Assembly: GCA_013911885.1 (NCBI GenBank)
Contig: JACESI010000003.1
Span: 62,001-126,000, forward strand
Direction: 5' to 3'
Length of the DNA: 64,000 nt
DNA from: Hyphomicrobiales bacterium
GTDB lineage: Bacteria; Pseudomonadota; Alphaproteobacteria; Rhizobiales; JACESI01
How positions within the stretch are numbered: the stretch's first letter is position 1; the number at the start of each line of letters is the position of its first letter. The notes beneath the pieces were generated by a model, which did no database searches, was not told the DNA's origin, and was given only the letters and a program-made list of their open reading frames with translations. Positions 1-10,509 of the stretch are shown in pieces. The position numbers were made by a program, and so were the translations under genes.

Positions 1-1566
<1,566 letters not shown>

Positions 1567-1597
1567 TTACGATATGCGCGTGGCTCTGGGTGTCACA

Positions 1598-1623
1598 GAA
1601 ACGGTTTGATGAAACGGTTTGAT
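1598..1623. repeat. 13-bp perfect tandem duplication in the recF-gyrB spacer
   Basis: The unit GAAACGGTTTGAT occurs twice head to tail (1598-1610 and 1611-1623) upstream of gyrB. No gene overlaps it. It belongs to a series of short duplications found in many spacers of this window. Confidence 0.9.
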
Positions 1624-1757
1624 GCCCTTTCAAGCCCCTTACAATATCCCATCCAAGAAGTCGCGGCGCGGGGCAGTGGGACACCAAGAATCATGCTTTT
1701 TTATAGCACTTTCCGTCCGTCAATGTTTGAAAAAACTGTGAATTTTCGGGACTTTCC

Positions 1758-2969
1758 TCATTGTGCATCAACTTTGCCGTGGTCGACGCGAAACACCTGC
1801 GCCCGGCCAGAAAGTGCTTCGAAAAGGCCGGCATCCGTGCCCGTCATAAAGGCCTGACAGCCAAGGGAATCGAGCACATCGAAAAGTGCCGCGCGCCGGG
1901 TCGCATCGAGATGAGCGGCGACTTCGTCGAGAAGCACGATCGGCGTCATGCCGGCAATCTTGGCGACAAGGCGCGCGTGGGCAAGGATGAGCCCGATCAG
2001 CAGCGCCTTCTGCTCGCCGGTGGAGCAGAGCCGCGCCGGCATGTTCTTTTCCCGGTGGCGGACAAGGAAATCGGCGCGGTGCGGTCCATCGATGGTCCGG
2101 CCGGCGGCCCGGTCGCGCCTGCGCGCCTGCGCGAGCAGCACCCGGTAGCGATCTTCCGTGTCGGTGGCTGAACCCGATGAGAGAAGCGTGTCCACCAGCC
2201 CCTCATGCGCCAAAGCGGCCTGCGGAAAGTGCCGGGCTGCTTCATGCGACTGGTCGATTTCGGCAATCAGAAGCGACACGGTTTCATGCCGCGCCGCGGA
2301 AATCGCGACGCCGAGTTCGGCAACCTGCGTCTCGATCGCATCAAGCCATGACGTGTTCGAGAAGGATTGTTCCAGAACCCGGTTGCGGTTGCGCACGGCA
2401 AGGTCGAACGCATTGACCCTTCGCCCATGGGCGGGATCATGGGCAAGCACCAGACGATCGAGAAACCGTCGCCGCTCGCCCGCCGGACCGGTGAAAAGCC
2501 CGTCCATGGCGGGCGTCAACCAGAGCACGCGCAGATATTCGGTAAGGCTCTCAGCCGATTTGACATTCGCCCGGTCGATCCGGATCCTGCGCCCGATCTC
2601 GCTTTCCCGTTCAGCGTCATTTTCCGATCGCGGCGCAAGACCGGTGAAAGCCGATGGGGCGGACGTCGAGCCACCCGTATAGCCGGTGCCGATATCGGTC
2701 ATGCCGAACGCTGTATCAATCCGGGTTGAAACCGCCCAATCGCCCGTTCCGTCCTTTTCCGGGCTGAGCGCAACGTCGCTATAGACCGCGCGCCTGAGCC
2801 CGCGCCCGGGCGACAGGAAGGAAAGCGCCTCGAGAAGATTGGTCTTGCCCGCGCCATTGGCACCAACCAGAACCGCGGACCGCGGCTCGATGTCGAGTGA
2901 AAGCGCGGTATAGTTGCGGAATTGGCTGAGCTTCAGGGCGCGGATGCGGGTTGGATAGATGTCCGCCAT
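1758..2969 (-). CDS. recF: DNA replication and repair protein RecF
   Basis: SMC-like ABC ATPase that binds gapped DNA and, with RecO and RecR, loads RecA at stalled forks. The N-terminus has the family hallmark ALKLSQFRNY and Walker A GANGAGKTN (about residues 37-45). Near the C-terminus are the signature STGEQKALLIGL and Walker B IVLLDEVAAHLD. Its length of 403 residues is slightly longer than typical (~360-380), owing to an insertion around residues 75-120 rich in Gly and Ser. The start at 2969 is preceded by AGGCGGGA and lies 16 bp after the dnaN stop, so it is co-transcribed with dnaN. Confidence 0.97.
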   Translation of the reverse strand: MADIYPTRIRALKLSQFRNYTALSLDIEPRSAVLVGANGAGKTNLLEALSFLSPGRGLRRAVYSDVALSPEKDGTGDWAVSTRIDTAFGMTDIGTGYTGGSTSAPSAFTGLAPRSENDAERESEIGRRIRIDRANVKSAESLTEYLRVLWLTPAMDGLFTGPAGERRRFLDRLVLAHDPAHGRRVNAFDLAVRNRNRVLEQSFSNTSWLDAIETQVAELGVAISAARHETVSLLIAEIDQSHEAARHFPQAALAHEGLVDTLLSSGSATDTEDRYRVLLAQARRRDRAAGRTIDGPHRADFLVRHREKNMPARLCSTGEQKALLIGLILAHARLVAKIAGMTPIVLLDEVAAHLDATRRAALFDVLDSLGCQAFMTGTDAGLFEALSGRAQVFRVDHGKVDAQ

Positions 2970-2985
2970 TCCCGCCTGTAGAGTT

Positions 2986-4104
2986 TCACACGCGCATCGG
3001 CATCAGCACATAAAGCGCTTCGCTCTCGCCGCTGTCCTGAATGAGCGTCGGCGAACCGGAGTCTGCGAGGCGGAAGACCGCCGTTTCGGATTCAAGCTGA
3101 TTTGCAATATCGAGGAGATATTTTGCATTGAAGCCGATTTCGAGATCGCCGGAATCATAATCAACCGGGAGTTCTTCCTGCGCTGTGCCGGAATCAGGGT
3201 TGGTCACGGAAAGTACCATCTGGCTGGGGGACAGCGAAAGCTTGACCGCGCGCCCGCGCTCGGAGGAAATTGTCGAAACCCTGTCTACGGCCTGCGTGAA
3301 TGTGGCGCGGTCGACCTGAAGTTCCTTGTCATTTGCCTGCGGGATCACGCGGCTATAATCTGGAAATGTGCCGTCGATCAGCTTCGATGTCAGCACGATA
3401 TTGTTGACCGTGAAGCGGATTTTGCTGTCCGACAGATCGACAACGACATTCTTGTCCGCCTCATCGAGGAGTTTCTGCACCTCGGTCACGGTCTTGCGGG
3501 GCACGATCACACCGGGCATGCCCTTCGCACCTGCCGGGGCTGCAACCTGCATCTGCGCCAGCCGGTGCCCATCGGTCGCAACGCCGCGCAGCATCACCTC
3601 GCCGCCAACGTCGACCGCATGAAGATAGATGCCGTTGAGATAATAACGGGTTTCCTCGGTCGAAATCGCAAATTGGGTGCGGTCGATGATCTTGCGCAGG
3701 TCGCGGGCGGGAAGCGTCATCTGGTGTGAAAACGCGTTTGCGGCAAGTTCCGGAAAATCCGTTTCCGGCAGAATCTGAAGGTTGAAATGCGAGCGGCCCG
3801 CCTGAACCTTCATGGTGGCGCCGCTTTTGTCGGTCTCAAGCAGCACTTCGGAACCATCCGGCAGCTTGCGCACAATATCGAAAAGGATATGCGCCGGAAC
3901 CGTGGTGCCGCCCGGCGTATCAATCATGACGGGTACATGTTCGACCACTTCAAGATCAAGGTCGGTCGCCTTCAGCATCAGCGTTCCGTCAGTGGTGCGA
4001 AGCAGCACATTCGAGAGGATTGGAATGGTGTTACGCTTCTCAACCACACGGTGAACATGGCCGAGTGATTTAAGTAAGGTCGAACGTTCAATGGTAATAC
4101 GCAT
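2986..4104 (-). CDS. dnaN: DNA polymerase III sliding clamp (beta subunit)
   Basis: Ring-shaped processivity clamp that encircles DNA and tethers Pol III and other partners. The ATG at 4104 (MRITIERSTLLKSLGHVHRVVE) gives 372 residues, the normal family length; an upstream in-frame extension to 4152 lacks family similarity and is left out. Recognisable elements are the N-terminal RNTIPILSNVLL segment, three repeated clamp domains, and the C-terminal end YVLMPMRV, typical of the peptide-binding cleft region. It follows dnaA after a 424-bp spacer and precedes recF by 16 bp. Confidence 0.97.
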   Translation of the reverse strand: MRITIERSTLLKSLGHVHRVVEKRNTIPILSNVLLRTTDGTLMLKATDLDLEVVEHVPVMIDTPGGTTVPAHILFDIVRKLPDGSEVLLETDKSGATMKVQAGRSHFNLQILPETDFPELAANAFSHQMTLPARDLRKIIDRTQFAISTEETRYYLNGIYLHAVDVGGEVMLRGVATDGHRLAQMQVAAPAGAKGMPGVIVPRKTVTEVQKLLDEADKNVVVDLSDSKIRFTVNNIVLTSKLIDGTFPDYSRVIPQANDKELQVDRATFTQAVDRVSTISSERGRAVKLSLSPSQMVLSVTNPDSGTAQEELPVDYDSGDLEIGFNAKYLLDIANQLESETAVFRLADSGSPTLIQDSGESEALYVLMPMRV

Positions 4105-4528
4105 ATCGGGAAACCTGATCGTGCAGACAAAACAACCCGACCCGTCTCTCACCGGCTGCCGGGATCAAATGTTTGGACGCCGCAGCCGTAAAAGGCAAGA
4201 GGAGACGGGAAAACAGTGCCTTTGCCGTCCCATTTTCCCCTTGTTTTAGGCACAAAGGCGACTGCATGGTCTGGAAATGGCCTGAACCGCCCATGCCCCG
4301 CAATTCCCGCAACATCAAGGCAAAGCGCGCTGCTTTATCCCGCATCGGCGTTCGTGAACCAATACCCTGAACGCCAATGTCTTTAAAGAAAGTTCTTTAA
4401 AGAAAGTATTGAATGAATGTCTTGATGCGGGCCTCAAATAAATGTCCCGGCTTGCCCGTCCGGGAGGGGTGGTGGCGACCCGGGATCAAACTTTTCATCT
4501 GCAAGGATCAAATCCAGATCGGACCATC
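4105..4528. other. dnaA-dnaN spacer, no gene found
   Basis: 424 bp between dnaA and dnaN, larger than usual for this gene pair. It contains the 14-bp tandem duplication described separately and should hold a dnaN promoter on the minus strand, but I see no clear -35/-10 pair. Short antisense and minus-strand reading frames here have no recognisable family character. Confidence 0.5.
4380..4407. repeat. 14-bp perfect tandem duplication between dnaA and dnaN
   Basis: TCTTTAAAGAAAGT occurs twice head to tail (4380-4393, 4394-4407). The unit itself contains the palindrome CTTTAAAG, so the pair creates two identical small dyads 14 bp apart on roughly one and a third helical turns. Confidence 0.9.
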
Positions 4529-6223
4529 TTAATCGTTGAGCAGTCTGCGAAGCAACTCAACATCATCTGAAAAGCCCCGATCTTCGCTCATCAGCTGTTC
4601 GATCTTCTGAACGGCGTGGATAACAGTGGTGTGATCACGACCGCCAAAGCGCTTACCGATTTCCGGCAGTGAACGCGGCGTCATGGTCTTGGATAAATAC
4701 ATCGCAATTTGGCGCGGCCTGACAATGGCCCGCGTGCGTCTTTGCGAAACAAGGTCCGATTTCGATATATTGAAATGGTTTGAAACCAGCCGCTGGATAT
4801 CTTCAATCATCACCTTGCGCGGCTCGTCGCAGCGCACGAGATCGCGCAACACGAGTTGAGCCGATTCAAGCGTTACCGGCGAACTGGTGAAACATTGCTG
4901 GGCGATAAGCCGGTTCAGTGCGCCTTCAAGATCGCGGCCATTGGTTTTAACGGCCTGGGCTACATAATCGAGCACAACATCGGGAATCATGATCGACGGA
5001 TCGGCATTCCTCAGCGTGGAAAGACGACTCAAGAGGATTTTCCGCCTGAGGTCGGTATCCGGCGCGTCGAGCTGCAAGGCAATGCCGCCGCGCAACCGCG
5101 ACAGGATCCGGTCGTCGAGTGTCTTCAATTCCGTCGCCTGGCGGTCTGCTGATACGATGACCTGCTTGTTGGCATCGATCAGGCTGTTGATCAGATGGCT
5201 GAACTCCAGCTGGAATTTGTCGCCGGCGAGAAACTGGATATCGTCGATGATCATCACGTCCACATCGCGCAGACGATCCTTGATTTCGGCAATCGTCTTG
5301 TTCACGAAGCCTTCGCGCAGCTTGTGCATGAAGCGTTCCGACGTGAAATAGAGCACGCGGCGCGGTAGTTTCGCCCGCTGGCTCTCCCAGGCGATGGCCT
5401 GAAGAAGGTGGGTCTTGCCAAGCCCGACCTTCGCGTGAATGAACAGAGGGTTGAAGCTCACGGTGCGGTCGCCGGTCGCAATGGCTTTTGCCGCAGTAAA
5501 AGCTATGTTGTTGCCATTGCCTTCGCAGAAACTTGCAAATGTATAGCGCGGGTCAAGCGGGGCGCCGCCATGCGGACCCGTGATATCGCACACGCGTCGC
5601 GCACGCCCGTCATCCATGCGCGTCATTGGCGAAGGGAGTGCCACGGCCCGCGGTTCATGGTTTCTCGCCTGCACCGGTTTGGCGCGATTATGAAGTGCGC
5701 CGCGCACGGAGATCACGATATTTGAAATATCGTCCTTCTCCTCTTGCAACAGAGTGAGAATACACTCGCCATAATGGTTCTCAATCCATTGTTGCAGGAA
5801 GCGTGTCGGCACGGAAAATGACGCTACCCCGTCCTCGATATTCTCCATGGTCAAGCCATTAAACCAGCTCAGGTAGATATCCTCCCCAAGCTGAATTCGC
5901 AGTTTTTTCTTGATCCTTGCCCACATTTCTTTTCGCCCGCCTGCTGAATTCACTTCTTTTGCTTCTTGGCTCTCGCACCGATCTGCCGTCTCGTCGATCC
6001 TGAAGGATGCAATGCCCGTTAGCATGGCCGTTGGCGAGCCGCCTCTTTTCGGTGCCAGATTTGGCGCCATTTCGCGCAAGCAGGGATTTGAATTCAATTC
6101 AGATGTCGCCATTCGGTTCCCCATCCCCCCGAATGTGCAATCGCTCGCAATTGGACCGTTTAACTCGATGCCAGCCTGAAGTTGATTCTTGCTCGCTGTT
6201 GATTTCAGCGTATTTATTTTCAT
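4529..6223 (-). CDS. dnaA: Chromosomal replication initiator protein DnaA
   Basis: AAA+ initiator that binds DnaA boxes at oriC and melts the origin. From the ATG at 6223 it has 564 residues. There is a non-conserved N-terminal extension of about 100 residues, then domain I beginning MWARIKKKLRIQLGEDIYLSWF, a linker, the AAA+ core with Walker A VGLGKTHL and Walker B VMIIDDIQFLAG, and a C-terminal helix-turn-helix with the DnaA signature GGRDHTTVIHAVQKI. The 6223 start is chosen because GGGAGAGAAGAA precedes it directly; the longer frame to 6361 runs into the upstream rhodanese gene. A shorter start at the domain I Met is possible. Long N-terminal extensions are common in Hyphomicrobiales DnaA. 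Confidence 0.96.
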   Translation of the reverse strand: MKINTLKSTASKNQLQAGIELNGPIASDCTFGGMGNRMATSELNSNPCLREMAPNLAPKRGGSPTAMLTGIASFRIDETADRCESQEAKEVNSAGGRKEMWARIKKKLRIQLGEDIYLSWFNGLTMENIEDGVASFSVPTRFLQQWIENHYGECILTLLQEEKDDISNIVISVRGALHNRAKPVQARNHEPRAVALPSPMTRMDDGRARRVCDITGPHGGAPLDPRYTFASFCEGNGNNIAFTAAKAIATGDRTVSFNPLFIHAKVGLGKTHLLQAIAWESQRAKLPRRVLYFTSERFMHKLREGFVNKTIAEIKDRLRDVDVMIIDDIQFLAGDKFQLEFSHLINSLIDANKQVIVSADRQATELKTLDDRILSRLRGGIALQLDAPDTDLRRKILLSRLSTLRNADPSIMIPDVVLDYVAQAVKTNGRDLEGALNRLIAQQCFTSSPVTLESAQLVLRDLVRCDEPRKVMIEDIQRLVSNHFNISKSDLVSQRRTRAIVRPRQIAMYLSKTMTPRSLPEIGKRFGGRDHTTVIHAVQKIEQLMSEDRGFSDDVELLRRLLND

Positions 6224-6278
6224 TTCTTCTCTCCCGTATAAACTCGCCAACCCTTGTCGAAATATCATTTGATTGGGC

Positions 6279-6710
6279 TTATTTCTGGATCCAGGGAAGA
6301 GCTTTTGCCTTCCAGCCATCAATCTGGCCGCGATGCCCGTTTGCATCCGGGGGGCCCTCAAAGCCGCCGGTCACATTGTAGCAGCGCGAAAAACCAAACT
6401 CCGTGGCATTGATCGCCGCAGCGATGCTGCGAACGCCGGAGCGGCATAAAAAATAAAGCGCGGTGGATGTGTCGCCGCTGCAAGCTAAAACGGCTTGATG
6501 AAGTTTCGAACTGAAATCGGGATTAACCACCATCATGGGATATTGTTGCCATTCCTCGAAAATCACGGTCTTTTGCAGGCCGCTCAAATCAGGCGTACCA
6601 ACAAAAGCCCATTCGGCTTTTGTTCTGACGTCAACCAGAAGACTGCTTGAATCATTCGCCAAAAATTCCCAGGTCAAAGACGCGTCAACGTCTCCTGTAT
6701 ATCCTGCCAT
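6279..6710 (-). CDS. Rhodanese-domain sulfurtransferase
   Basis: Single-domain rhodanese of 143 residues. The active-site loop is FLCRSGVRS (Cys near residue 90), a six-residue loop suited to sulfur transfer, and the domain starts with the typical LLVDVRTKAEWAFVGTPDL. The C-terminal GHRGQIDGWKAKALPW is a conserved tail of rhodanese-like proteins in alphaproteobacteria. It lies between the candidate origin region and dnaA, on the same strand, 55 bp upstream of the dnaA start, so dnaA may be read from the same transcript. Substrate and partner are unknown. Confidence 0.85.
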   Translation of the reverse strand: MAGYTGDVDASLTWEFLANDSSSLLVDVRTKAEWAFVGTPDLSGLQKTVIFEEWQQYPMMVVNPDFSSKLHQAVLACSGDTSTALYFLCRSGVRSIAAAINATEFGFSRCYNVTGGFEGPPDANGHRGQIDGWKAKALPWIQK

Positions 6711-6920
6711 TTAAACAAACCTCATCCGTCTCCCGACCGGAAATCCGTGTCGGAATTTAATACCTTAATTTTCAAGGACCACTGCCGCCAATCCAGAAAA
6801 GCTTTGATTGGAATCAACAGAAACCATTCGCCGAAAATAACCGGCGAGTCGCCAGGAGATATCTCCCAAATTTGACATTTATTTTGTTGACCCAGAGCGT
6901 CCTGAGTCTATTTTCGACCC

Positions 6921-6935
6921 TTAAGAACACGTTAA
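6921..6935. promoter_or_regulatory. CtrA-type site TTAA-N7-TTAA
   Basis: TTAAGAACACGTTAA is an exact match to the TTAA-N7-TTAA consensus bound by the cell-cycle regulator CtrA in alphaproteobacteria. It lies amid the GANTC cluster, about 700 bp upstream of dnaA and 210 bp upstream of the rhodanese start. Confidence 0.55.
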
Positions 6936-7220
6936 GAAAGTACCAAGCCGGATTGAATTTTTCAACGCCAAGGTGATGGATTCTGGACGATTATTTAAAA
7001 AAATCCGCTTGACTTGGGGCTGTTTCACGCTTCCGTGATAAAACGACAAAGGAGTCAAACGCTTATCAAAAAATGAGAAACGGCGCCTCCAAAAATCTTT
7101 TTTTTATGAAATTTTCGGCGCGCATCAGAAGCGTTCTAAAAAGGCCGAATTTTCAATGCATTAAAATGCTATTTATATAACAAATTGATTTATATAAAGA
7201 AAAATAATTACCCTGCGGCA

Positions 7221-7229
7221 TGTGGATAA
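7221..7229 (-). promoter_or_regulatory. Consensus DnaA box
   Basis: TGTGGATAA on the plus strand is the exact complement of the strong DnaA box TTATCCACA. It abuts the most AT-rich stretch of the spacer (7151-7210), the arrangement expected of a DnaA-melted origin or an autoregulated dnaA promoter. I found no second perfect box nearby, only degenerate ones. Confidence 0.6.
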
Positions 7230-7296
7230 CTCTGACGAACGTTGTTCCCGCACAAAGTGTGCTCTAAAAAACGGCTCGTTGTCTGAGTAGGCTAAC

Positions 7297-7319
7297 AAAA
7301 AAGGGTGCCATCGGCACCC
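7297..7319 (-). terminator. Rho-independent terminator of rpsT
   Basis: GGGTGCC-ATC-GGCACCC forms a perfect 7-bp stem with a 3-nt loop. Read on the minus strand it is followed by six T, 41 bp after the rpsT stop. It insulates the spacer that follows from rpsT transcription, implying that the rhodanese-dnaA genes have their own promoter. Confidence 0.9.
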
Positions 7320-7360
7320 TGCGTTATAGTGTCAAATCCGACCGCTAAAGCGGCGTCGAA

Positions 7361-7627
7361 TTAGGCAGCGAGCGCTTTCACGCGCTTTGCAAGCCGGGAA
7401 ATCTTCCGCGATGCGGTATTCTTGTGCAGAATACCTTTCTGCGCTGCTTTCATGACCTGTGGCTCGGCTGCTTTGAGTGCGCCGGCGGCAGCGCTGTGAT
7501 CACCGCGGGCAAGCGCTTCCTCAACCGAGCGCAGGAAAGTGCGCATGCGCGTACGGCGCGACTTATTGACCGCAGTGCGGCGAGCAATTTTGCGAGCTGA
7601 CTTTTTTGCAGAAGGCGTATTCGCCAT
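7361..7627 (-). CDS. rpsT: 30S ribosomal protein S20
   Basis: Primary 16S rRNA-binding protein of the small subunit. 88 residues, the normal length, highly basic, beginning [25 protein letters not shown] and with the conserved [19 protein letters not shown] near the C-terminus. It is monocistronic or last in an operon, as a terminator follows 41 bp after the stop. The rpsT-dnaA neighbourhood is conserved across alphaproteobacteria. Confidence 0.98.
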   Translation of the reverse strand: MANTPSAKKSARKIARRTAVNKSRRTRMRTFLRSVEEALARGDHSAAAGALKAAEPQVMKAAQKGILHKNTASRKISRLAKRVKALAA

Positions 7628-7787
7628 GCGTCTTTTCCTTTGAGATGTTTTCCAACTGCTGCTGCGAACGGGTTAAGCGCCGGCGTTGCAATGCAGCGGA
7701 TAAATTCAATTCCGGCGCTTATAGTCCGATGTCCGGGGAGCGTCAATCGCCAAAACGGTCGAAACGTGGATTTGAGGTGGCGCACCT

Positions 7788-8561
7788 TTACTTGTTTTTG
7801 AATTGCGCCGAGCGTTTATCGATAAAGGCTTTCATGCCTTCCTTCTGATCGAGAGTTGCAAAAAGCGACTGGAACGTGCGCCGCTCGAACAGAAGACCAT
7901 CTGACAGGCTAGTCTCAAAGGCCTGGTTCACCGCTTCCTTGGTCATCATCGTGGCAATCAGCGATTGATCCGCGATTTTCTCGGCAACGGCAAGCGCCTC
8001 TTCGAGAAGATCAACGGCAGGCACCACACGGGCGACCAGTCCAGCCGCCTCGGCCTCTTTAACACTCATCATCCGTCCGGTCAGGCACATATCCATGGCC
8101 TTAGCCTTGCCGATCGCCCGCGCCAGGCGCTGGGTGCCGCCAATCCCAGGAATAACGCCGAGATTGATTTCCGGCTGGCCGAATTTCGCGTTGTCGGCGG
8201 CTATGATGAAGTCGCACATCATCGCGAGTTCGCAGCCGCCCCCGAGGGCGAAACCCGCCACCGCCGCGATAATCGGTTTGCGACAGGCCGCGATACGGTC
8301 TGTCTCGGCGAAAGTGTTCTCAAGATAGACGTCCGGGAAAGTCTTTTCCTGCATTTCCTTGATGTCGGCACCGGCGGCAAAGGACTTCTCGGAGCCGGTA
8401 AGGATAATGCAACCGATACGCGCGTCTTTCTCGAAAGCGACAACGGCATCGATCAGTTCGCTGATAAGCTGGGCGTTGAGCGCATTGAGCGCTTTTGGCC
8501 GATCAAGCGTAATCACGCCAACTTTGCCCTTGCTCTCTTTGCGGATCGTTTGATAGGCCAT
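7788..8561 (-). CDS. Enoyl-CoA hydratase (crotonase family)
   Basis: Hydrates trans-2-enoyl-CoA to 3-hydroxyacyl-CoA in fatty acid beta-oxidation. 257 residues from the ATG at 8561, which follows CAGGAGCGCCATTC. The crotonase features are present: the oxyanion-hole segment [10 protein letters not shown], the second one [15 protein letters not shown], and the conserved acid in [20 protein letters not shown]. Length and ends (MAYQTI...FKNK) match short-chain enoyl-CoA hydratases (EchA/FadB1-like). It sits between mutM and rpsT on the same strand, as in Brucella and relatives. The in-frame extension to 8666 is not conserved in character. Confidence 0.93.
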   Translation of the reverse strand: MAYQTIRKESKGKVGVITLDRPKALNALNAQLISELIDAVVAFEKDARIGCIILTGSEKSFAAGADIKEMQEKTFPDVYLENTFAETDRIAACRKPIIAAVAGFALGGGCELAMMCDFIIAADNAKFGQPEINLGVIPGIGGTQRLARAIGKAKAMDMCLTGRMMSVKEAEAAGLVARVVPAVDLLEEALAVAEKIADQSLIATMMTKEAVNQAFETSLSDGLLFERRTFQSLFATLDQKEGMKAFIDKRSAQFKNK

Positions 8562-8719
8562 GAATGGCGCTCCTGAGGCTGCTTTGAAGAAGAATTTGGT
8601 AGGCCAGCCGCATGGGGCGTTCAAGCTGCGAGCAGTAAATTTTCGGTCTGGATGCTGATCCGCCACACCCCAAAGGCGCGGGCGACGGGGCTACGGAGAT
8701 GATCGCCCGCGGGCTGGCC

Positions 8720-9613
8720 TTAACGCTGACAGGTCGGGCACAAAAAAGTTGAGCGTCCCGATTGCACGATCCGGCGCACCGTGCCGTTGCATTCCGCTGT
8801 TCGGCAGGGCTCGTCTTCCCGGCCATAAACGGCAAAGGAATGCTGGAAATAACCGAGTGAGCCATCGGTGTGGACATAGTCCCTGAGAGAAGAGCCTCCG
8901 GCGGCAATCGCATCAGCAATCACAGCGCGGATCGCGGTCGCAAGGCGCCGGCAGCGCTCGGTCGGTTTGCCGCTTTGCATGGCAAGTGTTCCTGCTGCAC
9001 GGCTGGGCGACAGATGCGCGCGCCACAGCGCTTCACAGACATATATATTGCCAAGGCCCGCAATCAGCCTCTGGTCGAGAAGCGCTGCCTTCAGCGATGT
9101 GGTCTTGCCCGCGAAAAGTCCGGCGAGATGCTCCGGCGACAACGCATTGCCGGTCGGCTCGATCCCCATGGCGTGAAAGTGGCGGCAGGAAGCAAGCCCC
9201 TCGCGCGTCGAAAGATCCATGAAGCCGAAGCGGCGCGGATCGTTATAGAAGATCCGCGCGCCACCCTGCATATGAAAGACGACATGGTCATGGGCGGCAA
9301 GCTTGCCGCGCTCATGGTGAAAATCACCCGCAATCGTGCTCTCGCTGGTGGCGGCACCGGGCCGTTCGACCCGGAAAGAGCCCGACATGCCAAGATGCAT
9401 GATCAGGACGGTCGTGTCATCGAGATCAGCGACGAGATATTTCGCCCGCCTTCCCATGGCAATCAGGGTGCGTCCTTGGAGGCGCTCTGTGAAGCCGTCG
9501 GGAAAGGGAAAGCGCAGGTCCGCGCGACGCTGTTCGACCCGCTCGATCCGGCGGCCTTCCATGACCGGGGCAAGGCCGCGGCGGACGGTTTCGACTTCAG
9601 GCAGTTCTGGCAT
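8720..9613 (-). CDS. mutM: Formamidopyrimidine-DNA glycosylase
   Basis: Base-excision glycosylase/AP lyase that removes 8-oxoguanine and ring-opened purines. The start at 9613 gives the obligatory [15 protein letters not shown]-terminus, in which the Pro after Met is the nucleophile and Glu the acid catalyst. The helix-two-turn-helix follows ([20 protein letters not shown]), and the C-terminal zinc finger has two Cys pairs (CRTAEC and CPTC). 297 residues, normal. Divergent from ubiE across a 128-bp spacer. Confidence 0.97.
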   Translation of the reverse strand: MPELPEVETVRRGLAPVMEGRRIERVEQRRADLRFPFPDGFTERLQGRTLIAMGRRAKYLVADLDDTTVLIMHLGMSGSFRVERPGAATSESTIAGDFHHERGKLAAHDHVVFHMQGGARIFYNDPRRFGFMDLSTREGLASCRHFHAMGIEPTGNALSPEHLAGLFAGKTTSLKAALLDQRLIAGLGNIYVCEALWRAHLSPSRAAGTLAMQSGKPTERCRRLATAIRAVIADAIAAGGSSLRDYVHTDGSLGYFQHSFAVYGREDEPCRTAECNGTVRRIVQSGRSTFLCPTCQR

Positions 9614-9741
9614 CGGCGGTTTCCCTCTGGTTGGGGAATTTGTAAAATTGACCGTGTTCAGCGTCACGGCGTGACAGACGCAGTCGCATATAATAGTGTC
9701 CAGCCGACAAGTCCAACCGAGCGAAACAGGTTTGAGAAACG

Positions 9742-10497
9742 ATGGCTGTTGATAATGCCACTTCTTTCGGCTTCAAGGCCGTGGGCGCGGATGAAAAACA
9801 GGGCATGGTGGATGAGGTTTTCCACTCCGTCGCCCGCAAATACGACGTGATGAATGATGTGATGTCCGCCGGTCTGCACCGTCTCTGGAAAGACGCCATG
9901 GTCTCGGCTCTGAACCCGCCAAAACAGGGCATGGCTTTCCGTCATCTCGATGTCGCGGGCGGCACGGGTGATATCGCCTTCCGCGTTGCCGAGCGCTCCA
10001 AAGGGCACGCGCGCTCGACCGTTTTCGATATCAATGCCTCGATGCTCGCGGTCGGTGCGGAACGTGCTGAAAAACGCGGCCTGTCCGCGATCGACTTCAT
10101 CGAAGGCAATGCGGAGGCGCTGCCGTTCGAGAATGCGGTCTTCGAGGCCTATACAATCGCCTTCGGCATTCGCAATGTCCCGAAGATTGACCGCGCTCTT
10201 GAAGAGGCTTACCGGGTTTTGAAACGCGGCGGGCGCTTCCTGTGTCTTGAGTTCTCCGCAGTCGACGTGCCCGGCCTCGACCAGATTTACGAGGCCTATT
10301 CGTTCAATGTCATTCCCCGTATGGGGCAGATGATCACCGGCGACCGTGAATCGTACCAGTATCTGGTCGAATCGATCCGCAAATTTCCAAATCCGGATCG
10401 CTTCAGCGCGATGATCCGGCGCGCGGGCTTCGATCAGGTCACGCATCGCGCCTATACGGGCGGCGTGGTGTGCCTTCATTCCGGCTGGAAGTTGTAA
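9742..10497 (+). CDS. ubiE: Demethylmenaquinone / 2-polyprenyl-methoxybenzoquinol methyltransferase
   Basis: C-methyltransferase of ubiquinone biosynthesis using S-adenosylmethionine. 251 residues with the UbiE signatures [21 protein letters not shown] and [10 protein letters not shown], the SAM-binding [14 protein letters not shown], and [25 protein letters not shown]. First gene of a plus-strand operon: ubiB begins 12 bp after its stop. GAGAAACG precedes the ATG. Confidence 0.97.
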   Translation: MAVDNATSFGFKAVGADEKQGMVDEVFHSVARKYDVMNDVMSAGLHRLWKDAMVSALNPPKQGMAFRHLDVAGGTGDIAFRVAERSKGHARSTVFDINASMLAVGAERAEKRGLSAIDFIEGNAEALPFENAVFEAYTIAFGIRNVPKIDRALEEAYRVLKRGGRFLCLEFSAVDVPGLDQIYEAYSFNVIPRMGQMITGDRESYQYLVESIRKFPNPDRFSAMIRRAGFDQVTHRAYTGGVVCLHSGWKL

Positions 10498-10509
10498 GGC
10501 GCGGTCCTG

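Larger units (their letters stand above)
6711..7360. promoter_or_regulatory. AT-rich spacer upstream of the rhodanese-dnaA genes; candidate oriC or cell-cycle-controlled promoter
   Basis: 650 bp without a plausible gene. It holds five GANTC sites within 246 bp (starting at 6811, 6846, 6904, 6979 and 7052), a TTAA-N7-TTAA motif (6921-6935), a very AT-rich stretch (about 7151-7210), a perfect consensus DnaA box (7221-7229) and the rpsT terminator at its end. GANTC is the CcrM methylation site and TTAA-N7-TTAA the CtrA consensus in alphaproteobacteria. Whether this is the replication origin or only the dnaA control region cannot be decided from sequence alone. Confidence 0.6.
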
